NCBI RefSeq assembly: GCF_035222375.1
Contig: NC_085887.1
Span: forward strand, 3,571,501 to 3,635,500
From: Podospora pseudocomata
Lineage: Eukaryota > Ascomycota > Sordariomycetes > Sordariales > Podosporaceae
Direction: 5' to 3'
DNA: 64,000 nt
Under the pieces are notes generated by a model. That model was given only the letters and a program-made list of their open reading frames with translations. It did not search any database and was not told the origin of the DNA. A program made the position numbers and the translations under genes. Position 1 is the first letter of the stretch. Each line of letters opens with the position of its first letter. Positions 53,639-63,756 of the stretch are shown piece after piece.

Positions 53639-54162
53639 ATGTTCCCCACACTCATCAGACGCCTTGCACAGGCGCCCAAACCGCAAATACTCGAATCCGC
53701 AGCCAAAGCCGCAACCGAAGTACCCAAAACGAAGCTCAAGAAAGTCTGGCCACCTGACATGATGACCATGTCCCCGCAGCAGCAGCTCAGGTTTGAGAAG
53801 AAGTACAAAAGGAGGCTTAAGATGGCTACTCTCCGACCAGGGTGGGATAAGGGCGTGCGGTTGGCGCAATACTTTACAATCACATGTGGGTAGCTCTCCT
53901 TATATCCCCGTGCTGTCAAGTGATATTGTATTAATTGGCCTCTCTGTAGTTGTGCTTGTATATACGGCCCTCTTTATGGATTGGAAGGAAATGCCGAATC
54001 CTTATGGCGGAGTAAGCCATCTATCCCACCTTTCCCTCCTGCTCCATCCTTCTAACAGCCTCACAAAAGATTCGGGAGTCATTTTGGGGATTCTTCGGCT
54101 CCTTTACCGAAGATACAAGAGCGCTGGAACCTGCCCAGCAGCCCAAGCCCAAGAGACCTTAG
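53639..54162 (+). CDS. small mitochondrial membrane protein, unknown function
   Basis: Three exons: 53639-53885, 53950-54011, 54070-54162; 133 residues. Junctions are GTGGGT ... GTAG and GTAAGC ... TTCTAAC ... AAAAG, and frame is kept to TAG 54160-54162. The basic, non-acidic start MFPTLIRRLAQAPKPQILES looks like a mitochondrial presequence. A charged helix follows (SPQQQLRFEKKYKRRLKMAT, about 45-63), then one membrane segment (YFTITFVLVYTALFMDW, about 78-94), then a short Pro-rich tail ending PKPKRP. The layout fits a single-span inner-membrane protein such as a respiratory-complex accessory subunit or assembly factor, but I do not recognise it. It shares a promoter with LeuRS and converges with AP-3 sigma. 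Confidence 0.82.
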
Positions 54163-54313
54163 ACTCTTGGTTCCAACACCCTCCTACCTGTATTATAGTG
54201 TTCTCATCATCCGGAGTTCTGGCGTCGGAATACCCTGCAATAAATGGCGGCCGTTTGTATACCAACATATTGATGCTTGGTTCTCGTCTGTCTTTTGGGT
54301 GTCATGGAAAATA

Positions 54314-54995
54314 TCACCTGCCATGCCAGACAAAGTTCCCACCCATTCCCTGGAATCCAGCAGCAGCCATAGCTCCCAGTCCTGCTCCTCCGCCACCCCT
54401 TGATCCCTCATTGACTGGCCTCTTGGCCACTGCTCCTTGTGCCCTTACACCCGCAACAATGCGCTCCATATTCGTCTCTATTACCACGCCGCCCACGATC
54501 ATCTCGCCCAGTGTAGCATGTAGCGTCTCAAAGTTGAAGATCAAGTCCAGCTCACAGACGTTCTCAAATAATCTGTCCAGCGCCTCAACATAGACTTGAA
54601 TAAGATCGATTAGTGCCAGTGGGGACTCGGTGGATGTTGAAATGACAATGAAGTAGAGTGTAGCGTAGTGACGGTAGGTTACGAGGGAGGGGACATCATT
54701 CTGTTCTGTGGCCGAGGAGGAGGACGAGGAGGTGCCTGAGGCGGCCAGTAAGGGTGGTAAAGGCAGGAAGTTGCAGGATCCGGGGGCGCGGTTGGAAACC
54801 AAGGTGAAGATCTCGGAGATGAGCCGTTGCTGGATGGAGGTTTCCTAAAGCAACAAAAGATGCAGAGGTTAGTGGGGTTGGCAAGGCCGGTTGGGCTGGA
54901 AGAAATAGAGGAGAAAACATAATTACCAGTTGGGTGTAGAACTTTGTTAGGCGAGGCTGGCCTTGGCCGTTGAAGACTAGGAATGCGTTGATCAT
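54314..54995 (-). CDS. aps3: AP-3 adaptor complex sigma subunit
   Basis: Two exons on the minus strand: 54995-54927 and 54844-54314; 199 residues. The start MINAFLVFNGQGQPRLTKFY is characteristic of sigma-3. The longin-like core follows with ETSIQQRLISEIFTLVSNR, YRHYATLYFIVISTSTESPL, then LIQVYVEALDRLFENVCELD and LIFNFETLHATLGEMIVGGV. AP-3 carries cargo from the Golgi or endosome to the vacuole, and sigma helps hold the core. The usual length is about 160-195; here there is a small Ser-rich insert (ASGTSSSSSSATEQND, about 60-75) and a Gly-rich tail. The 82-bp intron has an unusual GTAATT donor. Confidence 0.93.
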
Positions 54996-55426
54996 GGCTT
55001 GTGTGATTGTGGTGCGGTAGGTGGTTTCTTGCGACTGTGTTTTGCAATGTTCCTGCGTTGGCTGGTGGGGGATGACGTGAAGCGTGCCAGTTAGCCAGGG
55101 ACCTTGATAGCCCAGCGGACCGTGCGCCTGGCTCTCGGTTATCGTACTATTGGCCTGGTCCTGCCTGCCACGAGCGGGTTAAAGGAAAATGTGGGGTAGC
55201 TGCCTCTCAAGGCTCAGAGCTCCCGTCCTGTCAATGTCATGGAACCAAGCTCGAATTGATCCTGGCTCCCATCTTCACTTCATTAACTTCAAGCTCACCA
55301 TCTTCGTTGTTTGCATTGGTGACTGTGCTTATTCTTTGGTATAAGCAGTATCAGCAACTCGCTCTTTGGCGGTTTGTGTATCTCATCTCTTCCACACAGC
55401 AAACACTCACCATACAATCACCTGCA
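54996..55426. promoter_or_regulatory. divergent promoter, AP-3 sigma / frataxin
   Basis: 431 bp between ATG 54995 (minus) and ATG 55427 (plus). The frame continues upstream of 55427 without a stop, but the first ATG in it that gives a mitochondrial presequence is 55427. No clear motifs. Confidence 0.5.
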
Positions 55427-56128
55427 ATGGTTCGCTCAGGTCTCGCCAAGCTTGCCCGTGTGGTGGCCAGCCGTGGCATCCAGACGACTCGTGCCTCGCG
55501 CGCCACTCTTCCCAGCCTTTCAGCAGCTTCCACTTTCGTCCCAGCATTGCCACGGGCCTCTGCCCTCTCCGCCCGCTTCATTTCCAAGAGCTCGGCCACC
55601 CACCACCAGGGCATCACCCCGGACAATCAGGATGTCACTCCAAAGGAGGAGACCCCGAAGCCCATCCAGACCCCAGCTGAAATCACAGACTCAGAGTACC
55701 ATGCCCTGGCCGATGAGTATATGGACAGGCTCTTGCATCACCTCGAGGACCTAGCCGAGAGGAGAAGTGAGATGGATGTTGAGTACTCTGTACGTTGCTT
55801 CCGATCTCTCCCATATGTTACATCCAACACAGCACTAACACGCAATCTCCAGGCTGGTGTCATGACCGTAGACTTTGGCCAAGACACCGGCACCTATGTG
55901 ATCAACAAGCAGCCCCCCAACAAGCAAATCTGGCTCTCGTCTCCCATGTCGGGCCCCAAGCGTTACGATTACGTCGTCCTTGGTGAAGGTCAACATGAGA
56001 AGCAGGACACCGCGGCCGGAGATTGGGTGTACCTGAGGGACGGCACCACCTTGTCCGAGCTTTTCAAAAAGGAGATCGGTGTCGATATTAGTATGTCGAT
56101 CGGTCAATATGGCGAACAGCCTCATTAG
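55427..56128 (+). CDS. yfh1: frataxin (mitochondrial)
   Basis: Two exons: 55427-55789 and 55853-56128; 212 residues. The N-terminal 55 residues are Arg/Ser/Ala-rich with few acids ([20 protein letters not shown]), a mitochondrial presequence. The frataxin fold then starts with the acidic iron-binding helix ([20 protein letters not shown], followed by [16 protein letters not shown]). It continues with strands [19 protein letters not shown] and the most conserved block [16 protein letters not shown]. Frataxin supports Fe-S cluster assembly on the Nfs1-Isu1 complex in the matrix. The 63-bp intron (GTACGT ... CTCCAG) is in frame and stop-free; retention would insert 21 residues inside the first strand and is unlikely to be functional. 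Confidence 0.95.
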   Translation: MVRSGLAKLARVVASRGIQTTRASRATLPSLSAASTFVPALPRASALSARFISKSSATHHQGITPDNQDVTPKEETPKPIQTPAEITDSEYHALADEYMDRLLHHLEDLAERRSEMDVEYSVRCFRSLPYVTSNTALTRNLQAGVMTVDFGQDTGTYVINKQPPNKQIWLSSPMSGPKRYDYVVLGEGQHEKQDTAAGDWVYLRDGTTLSELFKKEIGVDISMSIGQYGEQPH

Positions 56129-57183
56129 CATCGTTAGTTGGCGTGTGAGCATTTTGACGATTTTATGAATAGGGGATGACTGCAGGCATGTCAGCGTGTT
56201 TTGACTGGCTTTATTCATGTTAGCTACCTCTGGTGTTGTTGGAGCAGCAGTTAGGATTACGAGGTAGTCAATGTTTTGTACAATAGTGTATGATATGGCA
56301 ATTGATGAGGGAAATGCCCAAACCAACAGTTTCGTCCGTAGGGACATTCAGTGCTTTGTTCAAACTCTCAAGTGCGTCATTGCCAGTTCAGCTTGGTCAA
56401 ATCATCTTTCGTCCTTGCAAACGCCACATGATACTTCTGCGGGTGACTTCGGTGCTATGTGCTGTCAAATTGATGCCCAAAACCATAAAAGGTTTGCTGG
56501 CTCGGGAACAAACAGAACACAACAGTCTAGGCTCAACATGAAGGCGTTTTGCAGAGGGGGGACAACTCAAATACAAACCCTCACGTTTCATTTCAAAGTC
56601 ACAGACACACACAATGGAAGCCTCACCCCACATGCCCCGAACACCTGCCCTTAAGCGGGAGAACGCTGTCCTTCTGGAGCCAGAGGCGAAGACTACATCG
56701 TTGTCCACCTCGATCAGCTCGAGCTCCGAGACGGATAGCACAACTTCCTCGGCCACCAGTAGCAACAGCAGCACAATAGATAGCTCAGCAGGGCCAAGAA
56801 AATGAATATTCAGGAGAGAGAGTTGAGTTCTGTGTCAAAAACAGACCAACTAGCCAGATACTTAGAGGCCAGTATCACGCTCACTGGTATCGTAATTCTG
56901 TAGAGTAGCTAACAGCTGAGCTTCCACAAGTCAGCGTCTTTGTAGAACTGCCAATATATCTTCTCAAGTGCACAAGGAACCCCTTCACAAAGGCATGAAC
57001 AAAAGATCTCAGACAAAACATGGCATATAATTAGCAGGGACCAAATTGAGCCGCCAACTCCGCCCCCCGTTCTACCTCCCAGTGACATAAAAAGACAAAT
57101 CCTCCATCTCAGTCCCAAATACCACCCATGTCCATTCCCAAATCCCCTACACCCCCCCCCCCTCCCATTATTACCTCTCCCCC
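56129..57183. other. 1.06-kb region between convergent genes
   Basis: Between frataxin (+) and the protease (-). It holds one small plausible frame (56614-56805, listed separately) and an 11-base C run at 57152-57162. Nothing else seen. Confidence 0.5.
56614..56805 (+). CDS. small Ser/Thr-rich frame, doubtful gene
   Basis: ATG 56614, 63 residues: MEASPHMPRTPALKREN, then a Ser/Thr run to the end (SISSSSETDSTTSSATSSNS), stop TGA. There is no signal peptide, splice site or recognisable domain. Composition alone cannot distinguish it from chance. It could be a small unannotated protein or a fragment of a longer 3' untranslated region. Confidence 0.25.
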   Translation: MEASPHMPRTPALKRENAVLLEPEAKTTSLSTSISSSSETDSTTSSATSSNSSTIDSSAGPRK

Positions 57184-58481
57184 TTACAAACCCAAATCCT
57201 TATCCGCAAACCCTACCTTCCCACCCCCGATATCAAAAACAGCATACACTGCCTTCAAAAAGATATCCCCCAAAATCCCAAACTCCTCACTCATGAAAGG
57301 CTGCAAACCCCCCATACACCGCCCCGGCAAATCATCATACGTGGTATAATTCATATACCTCCCAGGAACCCTCGCCACCCACCCATTCGCAAACCCAATC
57401 TCGAAATCCGGCAGCGTGGTATTGCAAGGATAGTGCCACAGCCCCCCAAAAGACCTGTCCGAAGTCGCGTTGGGCACCGCGTCGTAGTACATGTTCACAA
57501 TATCCGGAGACAACAACATGAGCGTCGTGCCCGTGTCGGCGATCACCCGCCACTGGGAGATGTACCAATAGTTATGTCCGACAACATGCAGACCCGTAAA
57601 GTTAAACTCCCAAAAGCTCGAATTGGGCAGGAGGGGCGTGTAATTGATCTCCCCAATGTGTCGGTGGTGGTCGATGTAACCAAACGTGTAGGCTCCTTCG
57701 TCTGATTGGTACCGCAAGTCAGCTGTGAAGACCGGTTTGTCGAGGTGACTTTTGAGGGTTGAAAGAACGGTAGGCTGCTTGGGTCTGACTTGGCTGTGGA
57801 GGTTATACGCCAAACCAAAAATGCCGTCAATGTCCTTGTCCGAGGAGAGCGATTGGGAGACATCCACAGCGGATTGAACCACCGCGTTGTGAAGAGGGAT
57901 TCCCCCAATGTCGATGCTGTCGTGATAGACGTGGCCCCAGGCGTAACTACTGTCGCCGTAGGTGATCCTCCACTCGCTTCCGTTCAGGAGCTCGGCGGTG
58001 GACGACTTTTCCAACTCAAAGATGTCTTCGCGGCGCGTCTTGGTCTTGGTCTCGGAGGAGTAGACCCAGACGTCGGCGCTGCCGGTGTCGAGGTCGACGT
58101 TGAGGTACTGGAAGGGTGTTCCGAATCCGACTCGGCTGAGGTATTCGCGATCACCCATGATGCTCTCCGCGTTGACATCGCCCGCTAATCGACACGGGTT
58201 AGTCAAGATACTTTCTTCATGAAGGGGGGAGTTTGTTTCAACTTACTTTCTCCTCCTCCTCTGAAACTGTTTGTCGCATCATCCAGCTCGTCATACATAG
58301 GCACACCCCATTTCTTGAGAGCGCGAGAATACTGCAGACGACCATTGGGAGCATACCCAGGATTTCGGGGCAGGTCGACAGTAACCGACCTTTTCGTCAC
58401 CTTCTGGCCGGTCGAGGTAGGAATGGCATGAATGAAAGTCGAAAAAATGCTCATCAAGAGCATAAAGAATAAGGTGGCCAT
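57184..58481 (-). CDS. secreted pepsin-like aspartic protease
   Basis: Two exons on the minus strand: 58481-58247 and 58184-57184; 411 residues from the ATG at 58481. MATLFFMLLMSIFSTFIHAI is a signal peptide, followed by a pro-segment (about 21-85). The two catalytic motifs are DTGS (Asp111, in VDLDTGSADVWV) and DTGT (about 295, in VIADTGTTLMLL). A conserved LGDIFLKAVYAVFD block near the C-terminus confirms the A1 family. Length is normal for a pro-enzyme. No GPI tail or membrane anchor at the end (KVGFADKDLGL), so it is predicted to be secreted. Several N-glycosylation sites (NYT, NSS, NFT, NAT, NTT) are present. The 62-bp intron splits a Gly-rich linker at the end of the pro-segment. Confidence 0.95.
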
Positions 58482-60614
58482 CGTATCGATGCCCAACAGG
58501 GAGCGGGAATGGGGATCGAGTGAAAAATAAATGAAGAAAAAGAGAGAGTGACTGGTAAAAGGAAAAGAAAAAGTCGTGAGGGAGCGAACGAGTCTTGTTT
58601 TATTGAAAGGCAGGTGAATAAATAAAAAAAGTGTGGTGCGATGTGGTGCTGTCGGTCAGGAGCCGTGCCAGGTTGACGTTGGCAGACAGGTGTCACAGGT
58701 TGAGTGAGGTTGCTCTTCCCCGGCGGCTACCGACAAGGCGTACCTACCTAAGGTAAGGAAATAAAGAATCTGGGATGCGTGGAAACGGTCGAAAGATGCA
58801 AGCAAGCGGAGCGTGGAAATAACTGAGATCCCTGGCCATGTGTCACAGGAGGAAGGCACCACTGAAGGTGAGGGGACCATCCACCGCTCAACAATGCTTA
58901 TTTTGGAGCAACATAATGGGATCAAAAAAGAACCTCCACTGCCTCATGTGGGGTCGGTCAGCGTCGTCATGTTGTTTATTGTGTTCCTGTAACCATTCTC
59001 TCTTTCTCGCAAACGCTCCCCCTTACCAATCACACCCTCTCCCTCGCGCCTTTGGATCCCCCTCCGACCTCAAGCCGCCTTGGAAACACTCGAGAAATCT
59101 TCTCCTCCGAGGTCTCTCTGCCCATCCAAGGTCATCCCATCCCCCATCAACCCCTTTATTTCCCTCTGTCTCAGTCCCCCCTCGTCCTTCGAAACCAAAA
59201 ATTTATAACCAATTCTCCCCGTGTCACCCTCAGGTCGTCCCCCCTCTGTGTCAAACCTCACCTCCATCCCCATCCAGGACCCTTCCACAAAAACCGGCCA
59301 TCCACATTATTTCCACGACTCACCTTCACTACACGTTGCCAACACGCCCCCACCCCCCACCGACCGCTTACCCGCATGTACATTACATTACCTACCTCTT
59401 CCAATCTCACAGAAAAGACCTCAGCAGCAAGACGTGTCCATCCGCTGTCGTGCCCACCGCTCGTTTCCACCGCAAGCCTCTCTGTACACTCCAAACCTCG
59501 CCCGGGATACCTTAACTTCCTCAATCCAAACTCCTGGATACTTGCAGAACCCATCACACGAAGCACAAAAAGAAAAGAACGGAGAATCCCGACCACCTAA
59601 AACCCAGATGACTGGATACTCGCAGTCCATTGCCCATCTGGCACTGGAAACACAGAACACACACACACACATAACAAAACTCACACATGACCTGCACTCA
59701 GCCCAAAAGGAGAGACTCGGGTGTCACCCATGTGGATATAGCTGAACATCCTGAGAGTTGTGCACAACACCGGAAAAATGCATGATTTTTTCGTAGTTAT
59801 TCGTTGTGGTAGTTTACTTTCCAGTAAGTAGTGCAAAGACAACTTTCCATGATGCCGACATGCTTGCTGCTGCAATTCGAGATATGCGTCTATGTACAAT
59901 ATGTCCTCGCTCTTCCCCTATCCTGACCTCAACACTCTCTCCTCTTTTCCCCCGTCCCCCCCATCGTCTGCCCACCCTCCCGAATCAGATATATCACCAT
60001 GTATACTTATCTGATCCATATTCCCTTGCACACCGTCTTCATCTCCCCCTATAGTTTCGTTCCTCGTGTCATTATTCTGCAGTCAAATCGATACCCAGAG
60101 GTTGTGTTAAAACCCAAGTTCATCCATAACACAAAACAAAAGAATGTTATTGCGAAGAGAATGCCCCAAAAAAGAACCAGAGGAGAAGAGCTACCAAGGG
60201 AGAATAAACAAAAGTGCAGTCAAGAGAAGTCGGCGGGCAGATGGAGGTTTGGACGGCGGGGAACGAGGAAACAAGGCGAGCTTGGCGTGCATACGCCTTC
60301 TCCACATGGGCGCGTGGAGTAAACGTCAGGGCTGCAGCTGCTCGTGTGCTAAGGTCGAGGATGAAGCAAGTCAAAATGCCGGCGAGAAATTGGTGAAAAT
60401 AGGGGTATTATTAGAAATGTGGCTGGGCAGCGTACGTGGCGTGGTATGGCGTCGCGGTCAGTAAGAGGGTATTATGCGTGGTGGAAAAATGTCATCATCG
60501 ATGATATATGTGTGGCTGTATGGCGTGTATGATATGGTCGTCGCGTAAAAAAGTGATGATGGCCGTGATGCTCGCATGAGGTGGAAAACAAGAAACGCAA
60601 GGGGGAGAGACAAT
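58482..60614. other. 2.13-kb gene-free region
   Basis: Between the protease (-) and the small coiled-coil gene (-). It includes the protease promoter, with an interrupted palindrome TACCTAAGGTA at 58745-58755. The strand between about 59000 and 59600 is strongly C/T-rich; the long frames 58838-59515, 59052-59600 and 59221-59745 come from that bias and overlap in all three frames. No gene is supported. Confidence 0.55.
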
Positions 60615-61497
60615 CTAGGAATCCTGTCGTCTTTCACGGTCACCGTCTGAAAGGCCGGGAACAATAACATAGTCAGCAAATGTTGTACTCGAGGACATGG
60701 ACGACGCGGTCAAGGATTTGATCGAGTCGGCATCCCCTCCGACTGGCGCAGGGACATGAGGATGAGGCATGGAACCTCGCGCAGGTGCCGCAGAGGGGTA
60801 CCCGTGCAGGTGCGTCTGCGATTGTGCGTGCGCATAGCCTGGTGCTGCCGGGGCTCCAGTCGATCGGGGATGGTGGTGATGAGGACGGAGGACGAGATGG
60901 CGATATTCACCTTCGCTTTCCACAGGTGTGGGCGGGAGAGCTCCCGGAACGGCCTGCTGGCCTTGCCGCGCTGTTCCTGGGCGGCTGCCGCCGCCATACT
61001 TGTGTTGGTCTTTCTCGGCCGCCGAGGCTGCTGTCCTCGAGCTGTCGCCAGCACCCGTCTGTGGCTTGCCTCCCTTCAACCGCTCTTCCATCTCACGAAT
61101 GCGCCGCTCGAGGGCCTCGAGCTCCGAAGTCTGACTGTCAATCTCCTTCTTCCTAAAGGTGGGTGCCGTTTGTCAGTGTCCAGAACTTCGGCATCGTGAG
61201 GGGTTGAGGTGCTTGCTGCATTGCGCGCGCAACGCCCAAGCTCCTGGTGGGGTTCAGGGAGAGCTGCCTGCGACTGACCGTTTATCGACTTGCTCGTCGA
61301 GGTCTGCAACACTGTTGTCGATGCGAAAAATGTTCATGAGCTCTTCCGAAAACACTTTGGCAATAGTCCTGCATAATTGGGCAACAGCTGTCAGTTTTGG
61401 ACCCTTCGACCGGCGGGCATTAGGGAGAAACGCACGATTGCGGGCGGCGGCCATTGGGCTTCCAGTCGCGGTCGAGCTCTTCGTCAGTGGGAGACAT
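60615..61497 (-). CDS. small coiled-coil protein of unknown function
   Basis: Three exons on the minus strand: 61497-61436, 61368-61279, 61152-60615; 229 residues. Junctions: GTGCGT ... GCAG and GTCAGT ... TTTAG, frame kept. MSPTDEELDRDWKPNGRRPQ leads to a short helix and coiled coil (STIAKVFSEELMNIFRIDNS, then KKEIDSQTSELEALERRIRE, about 22-85). The rest is disordered, Gly/Pro/His/Ser-rich with an HHHH run, ending in a small hydrophobic motif (TTFADYVIVPGLSDGDRERR). The first 80 residues look like a conserved fungal family of unknown function. No membrane segment. Confidence 0.82.
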
Positions 61498-63756
61498 TTT
61501 GGCGACAGTTGTGAGGGATAAAACGGTGCGACGGTTGGAGAAAAGCCGTTGGGAACGGGGAGACAAGATGGCCGAGGTCGAAGAACGATGAGGTGCTGGG
61601 TCGGGATCGAGTCGAGTCGAAGGTCGAGTCGAGCGAGGTTGCCAGTTTCAAGGCAAGTCCCGTTCATAATTAAAGGGTCCCAGCTGGCTGGCAAGCGGCA
61701 GGGGGGTTTAGTGGCCTTGTGCTGTGCACTGCGACCCAAGTGTGTCACCAGCCCAAGAGCCTAATTTGGGATGGTCGCGCCGATAGCCAGGGGTTTAGTA
61801 CCGCATGGACAATGCAATGAGTGTCTGGAGATCCAAAGCATGTCGGAATAAAGAAGAGGTGATATCGGAAATGTGATGGGTGTCGTCTCCCCGTCATTGA
61901 CCTTTGTTGCTATCTAGATCCGTCCAGATGACGAGGTGTTGCTGTCCCTCCTGACTCAACATCTCACTGAGGAACCGACAGGCTGCCTTGATCTTGATGG
62001 AAACTGGCACGGCAATTCATATCCGGCGAGTGTCTCCGCGATGCGGTCATTCCGAGTGGTTTTTCTCTTCCTTAATAAAACAACGCTGCGCCAAGAGGCG
62101 TCTGTAATGTGTCTCTCGACGAGTGGGCGGCAAATGTTTGTGGGATCGCTGAGATTTGGATCATCTCCACGAAGCCCCACTGTGAGATTAGCATAACTTT
62201 GAGACAGCGATTTGTGCTCATGGGCGCATGAATTTTTCATTTCTTCAACATCTGATTCAGCATATATACTTTGTATTCACAGGATCATCCTTTTTGGCCA
62301 CAAGGAGAGAACATCACGGGTCGGCCGAGTTTGAGCTGCTGGGCTCTGCATTAGGCAATAATGGGAACGAGATACGATTTGTTTGATACCAAGGCGAGGG
62401 CACTAACAATTACTGCGAGGTCTCTAACAACTGGTTCGGCGCATGACCTGTCCACAGTCATCATTCCATTCCAAATGACCAGCTAGTTTGACCATTCAGA
62501 AATATGGGAACTCGGTGACTCAGTATGAACTTGTAGCTCCTTCTACACAGAATCTCACGAGGTATATTTGCGTGGACTACACTATAAACCCTTCTATCAC
62601 GTACATCTCAGCACCCTCATGCCAAGATTTCAGGGGTGGAAGTATTCCCCCTGATAGCTTGAAAGCACAGACCAGCATTCGACTTGATGCGATCACAACC
62701 GCTTCAAAAATTGCTTATAAACTCTTGTAAAGGGCAGGAGGTCCAGTGTTCCAGCCCGTAGTTGGAAATGTACTTCGCCTTTGAAGTGTGTCTTTGTAGC
62801 CTTGAGATGCTTTACGTTGGTGGGGGTAAAGAACTTGGTCACTGGCAGTGGGCAATGTAGTCAATTTGACATTGTTTGATGGGCTCTACCGCCTGGTGTG
62901 TCTAAACTTGAACATCTTTCCTGACTGCATGGGCTCATGGCTGAAGTTGGTCTAGCATTTCCTTGTTTGACAGCCCGAAAAAGCACAGTAGCTCCGGGCG
63001 AATTGATGGGGAAAAAGTCCAACTGTGGGTGGGAACCAGGAAGTGTTGCAATGACGTTCTGATCTTATCTTATCAGGAGAGCAAGGATCAAGGCTATCTC
63101 AAGTACATAATTCAATGTCGAGTGAATAGCGCTGACTTCAGGATAGATGAGCCAAAAATGCAGCTATGGTATAGAAGTACGGAACCTGTTTAAAAACATT
63201 CCACTGCACATCTGAAGCTTAAACTCTTCTTCAGCCACAAACTTGGGATGGGTGTATGTTCAAGGTTAGGGTTACATACCGGCTTTCGAGTTTTATCAGT
63301 GCACTTATTCACCCACGTGACAGCCTGAGCCTGGCCTTGGTTTCCGTCTGGCGCGGCGAGTTCTGAATTGGATTCCCCTCAACGCGCCTCAAGTCTTTTG
63401 ATTGCACCACCAATACACGGCATCACAGCGCTCGACCGCATCAAGAATCAAGACGATCCACGACACCAACCGCCAACTCACGTGATTGTCCTGTCGCGAC
63501 CAGAAAAATCATCTTCAGCGACACAACCACGACAACACCACCAGCCAAGACCCGCAGACAAGAACCTCGACGGCTGCACGCTTCCCCAATCAATTTGGCC
63601 ATTTAACCCACATAATCGCTATCTTCGATACCCGGAGCCTTGAGCTCAGGCTGCCGGTGAGTCTAGATGGTCTTGGCGCACCCACGCGTATGGTGACGCG
63701 CGATGGAAGCTTCTACAGAGCAGATCAGAGCATTGCATCGCTGACCTTGTCCGTAA
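61498..63756. other. 2.26-kb gene-free region
   Basis: Between the small coiled-coil gene (-) and the partial gene at the right edge (+). Frames at 61936-62240, 62488-62730 and 62963-63193 begin at non-ATG codons and have no splice partner. CA-rich sequence at 63370-63600 may be the leader of the edge gene and could hold its first non-coding exon. Confidence 0.5.

Noticed and set aside
57152-57162. Eleven-base C run
   Set aside because: Simple homopolymer just past the protease stop codon; likely no function.
59052-59745. Two long plus-strand frames rich in Pro, Ser, His and Thr
   Set aside because: Open in all three frames because of C/T bias, so openness carries no coding information.
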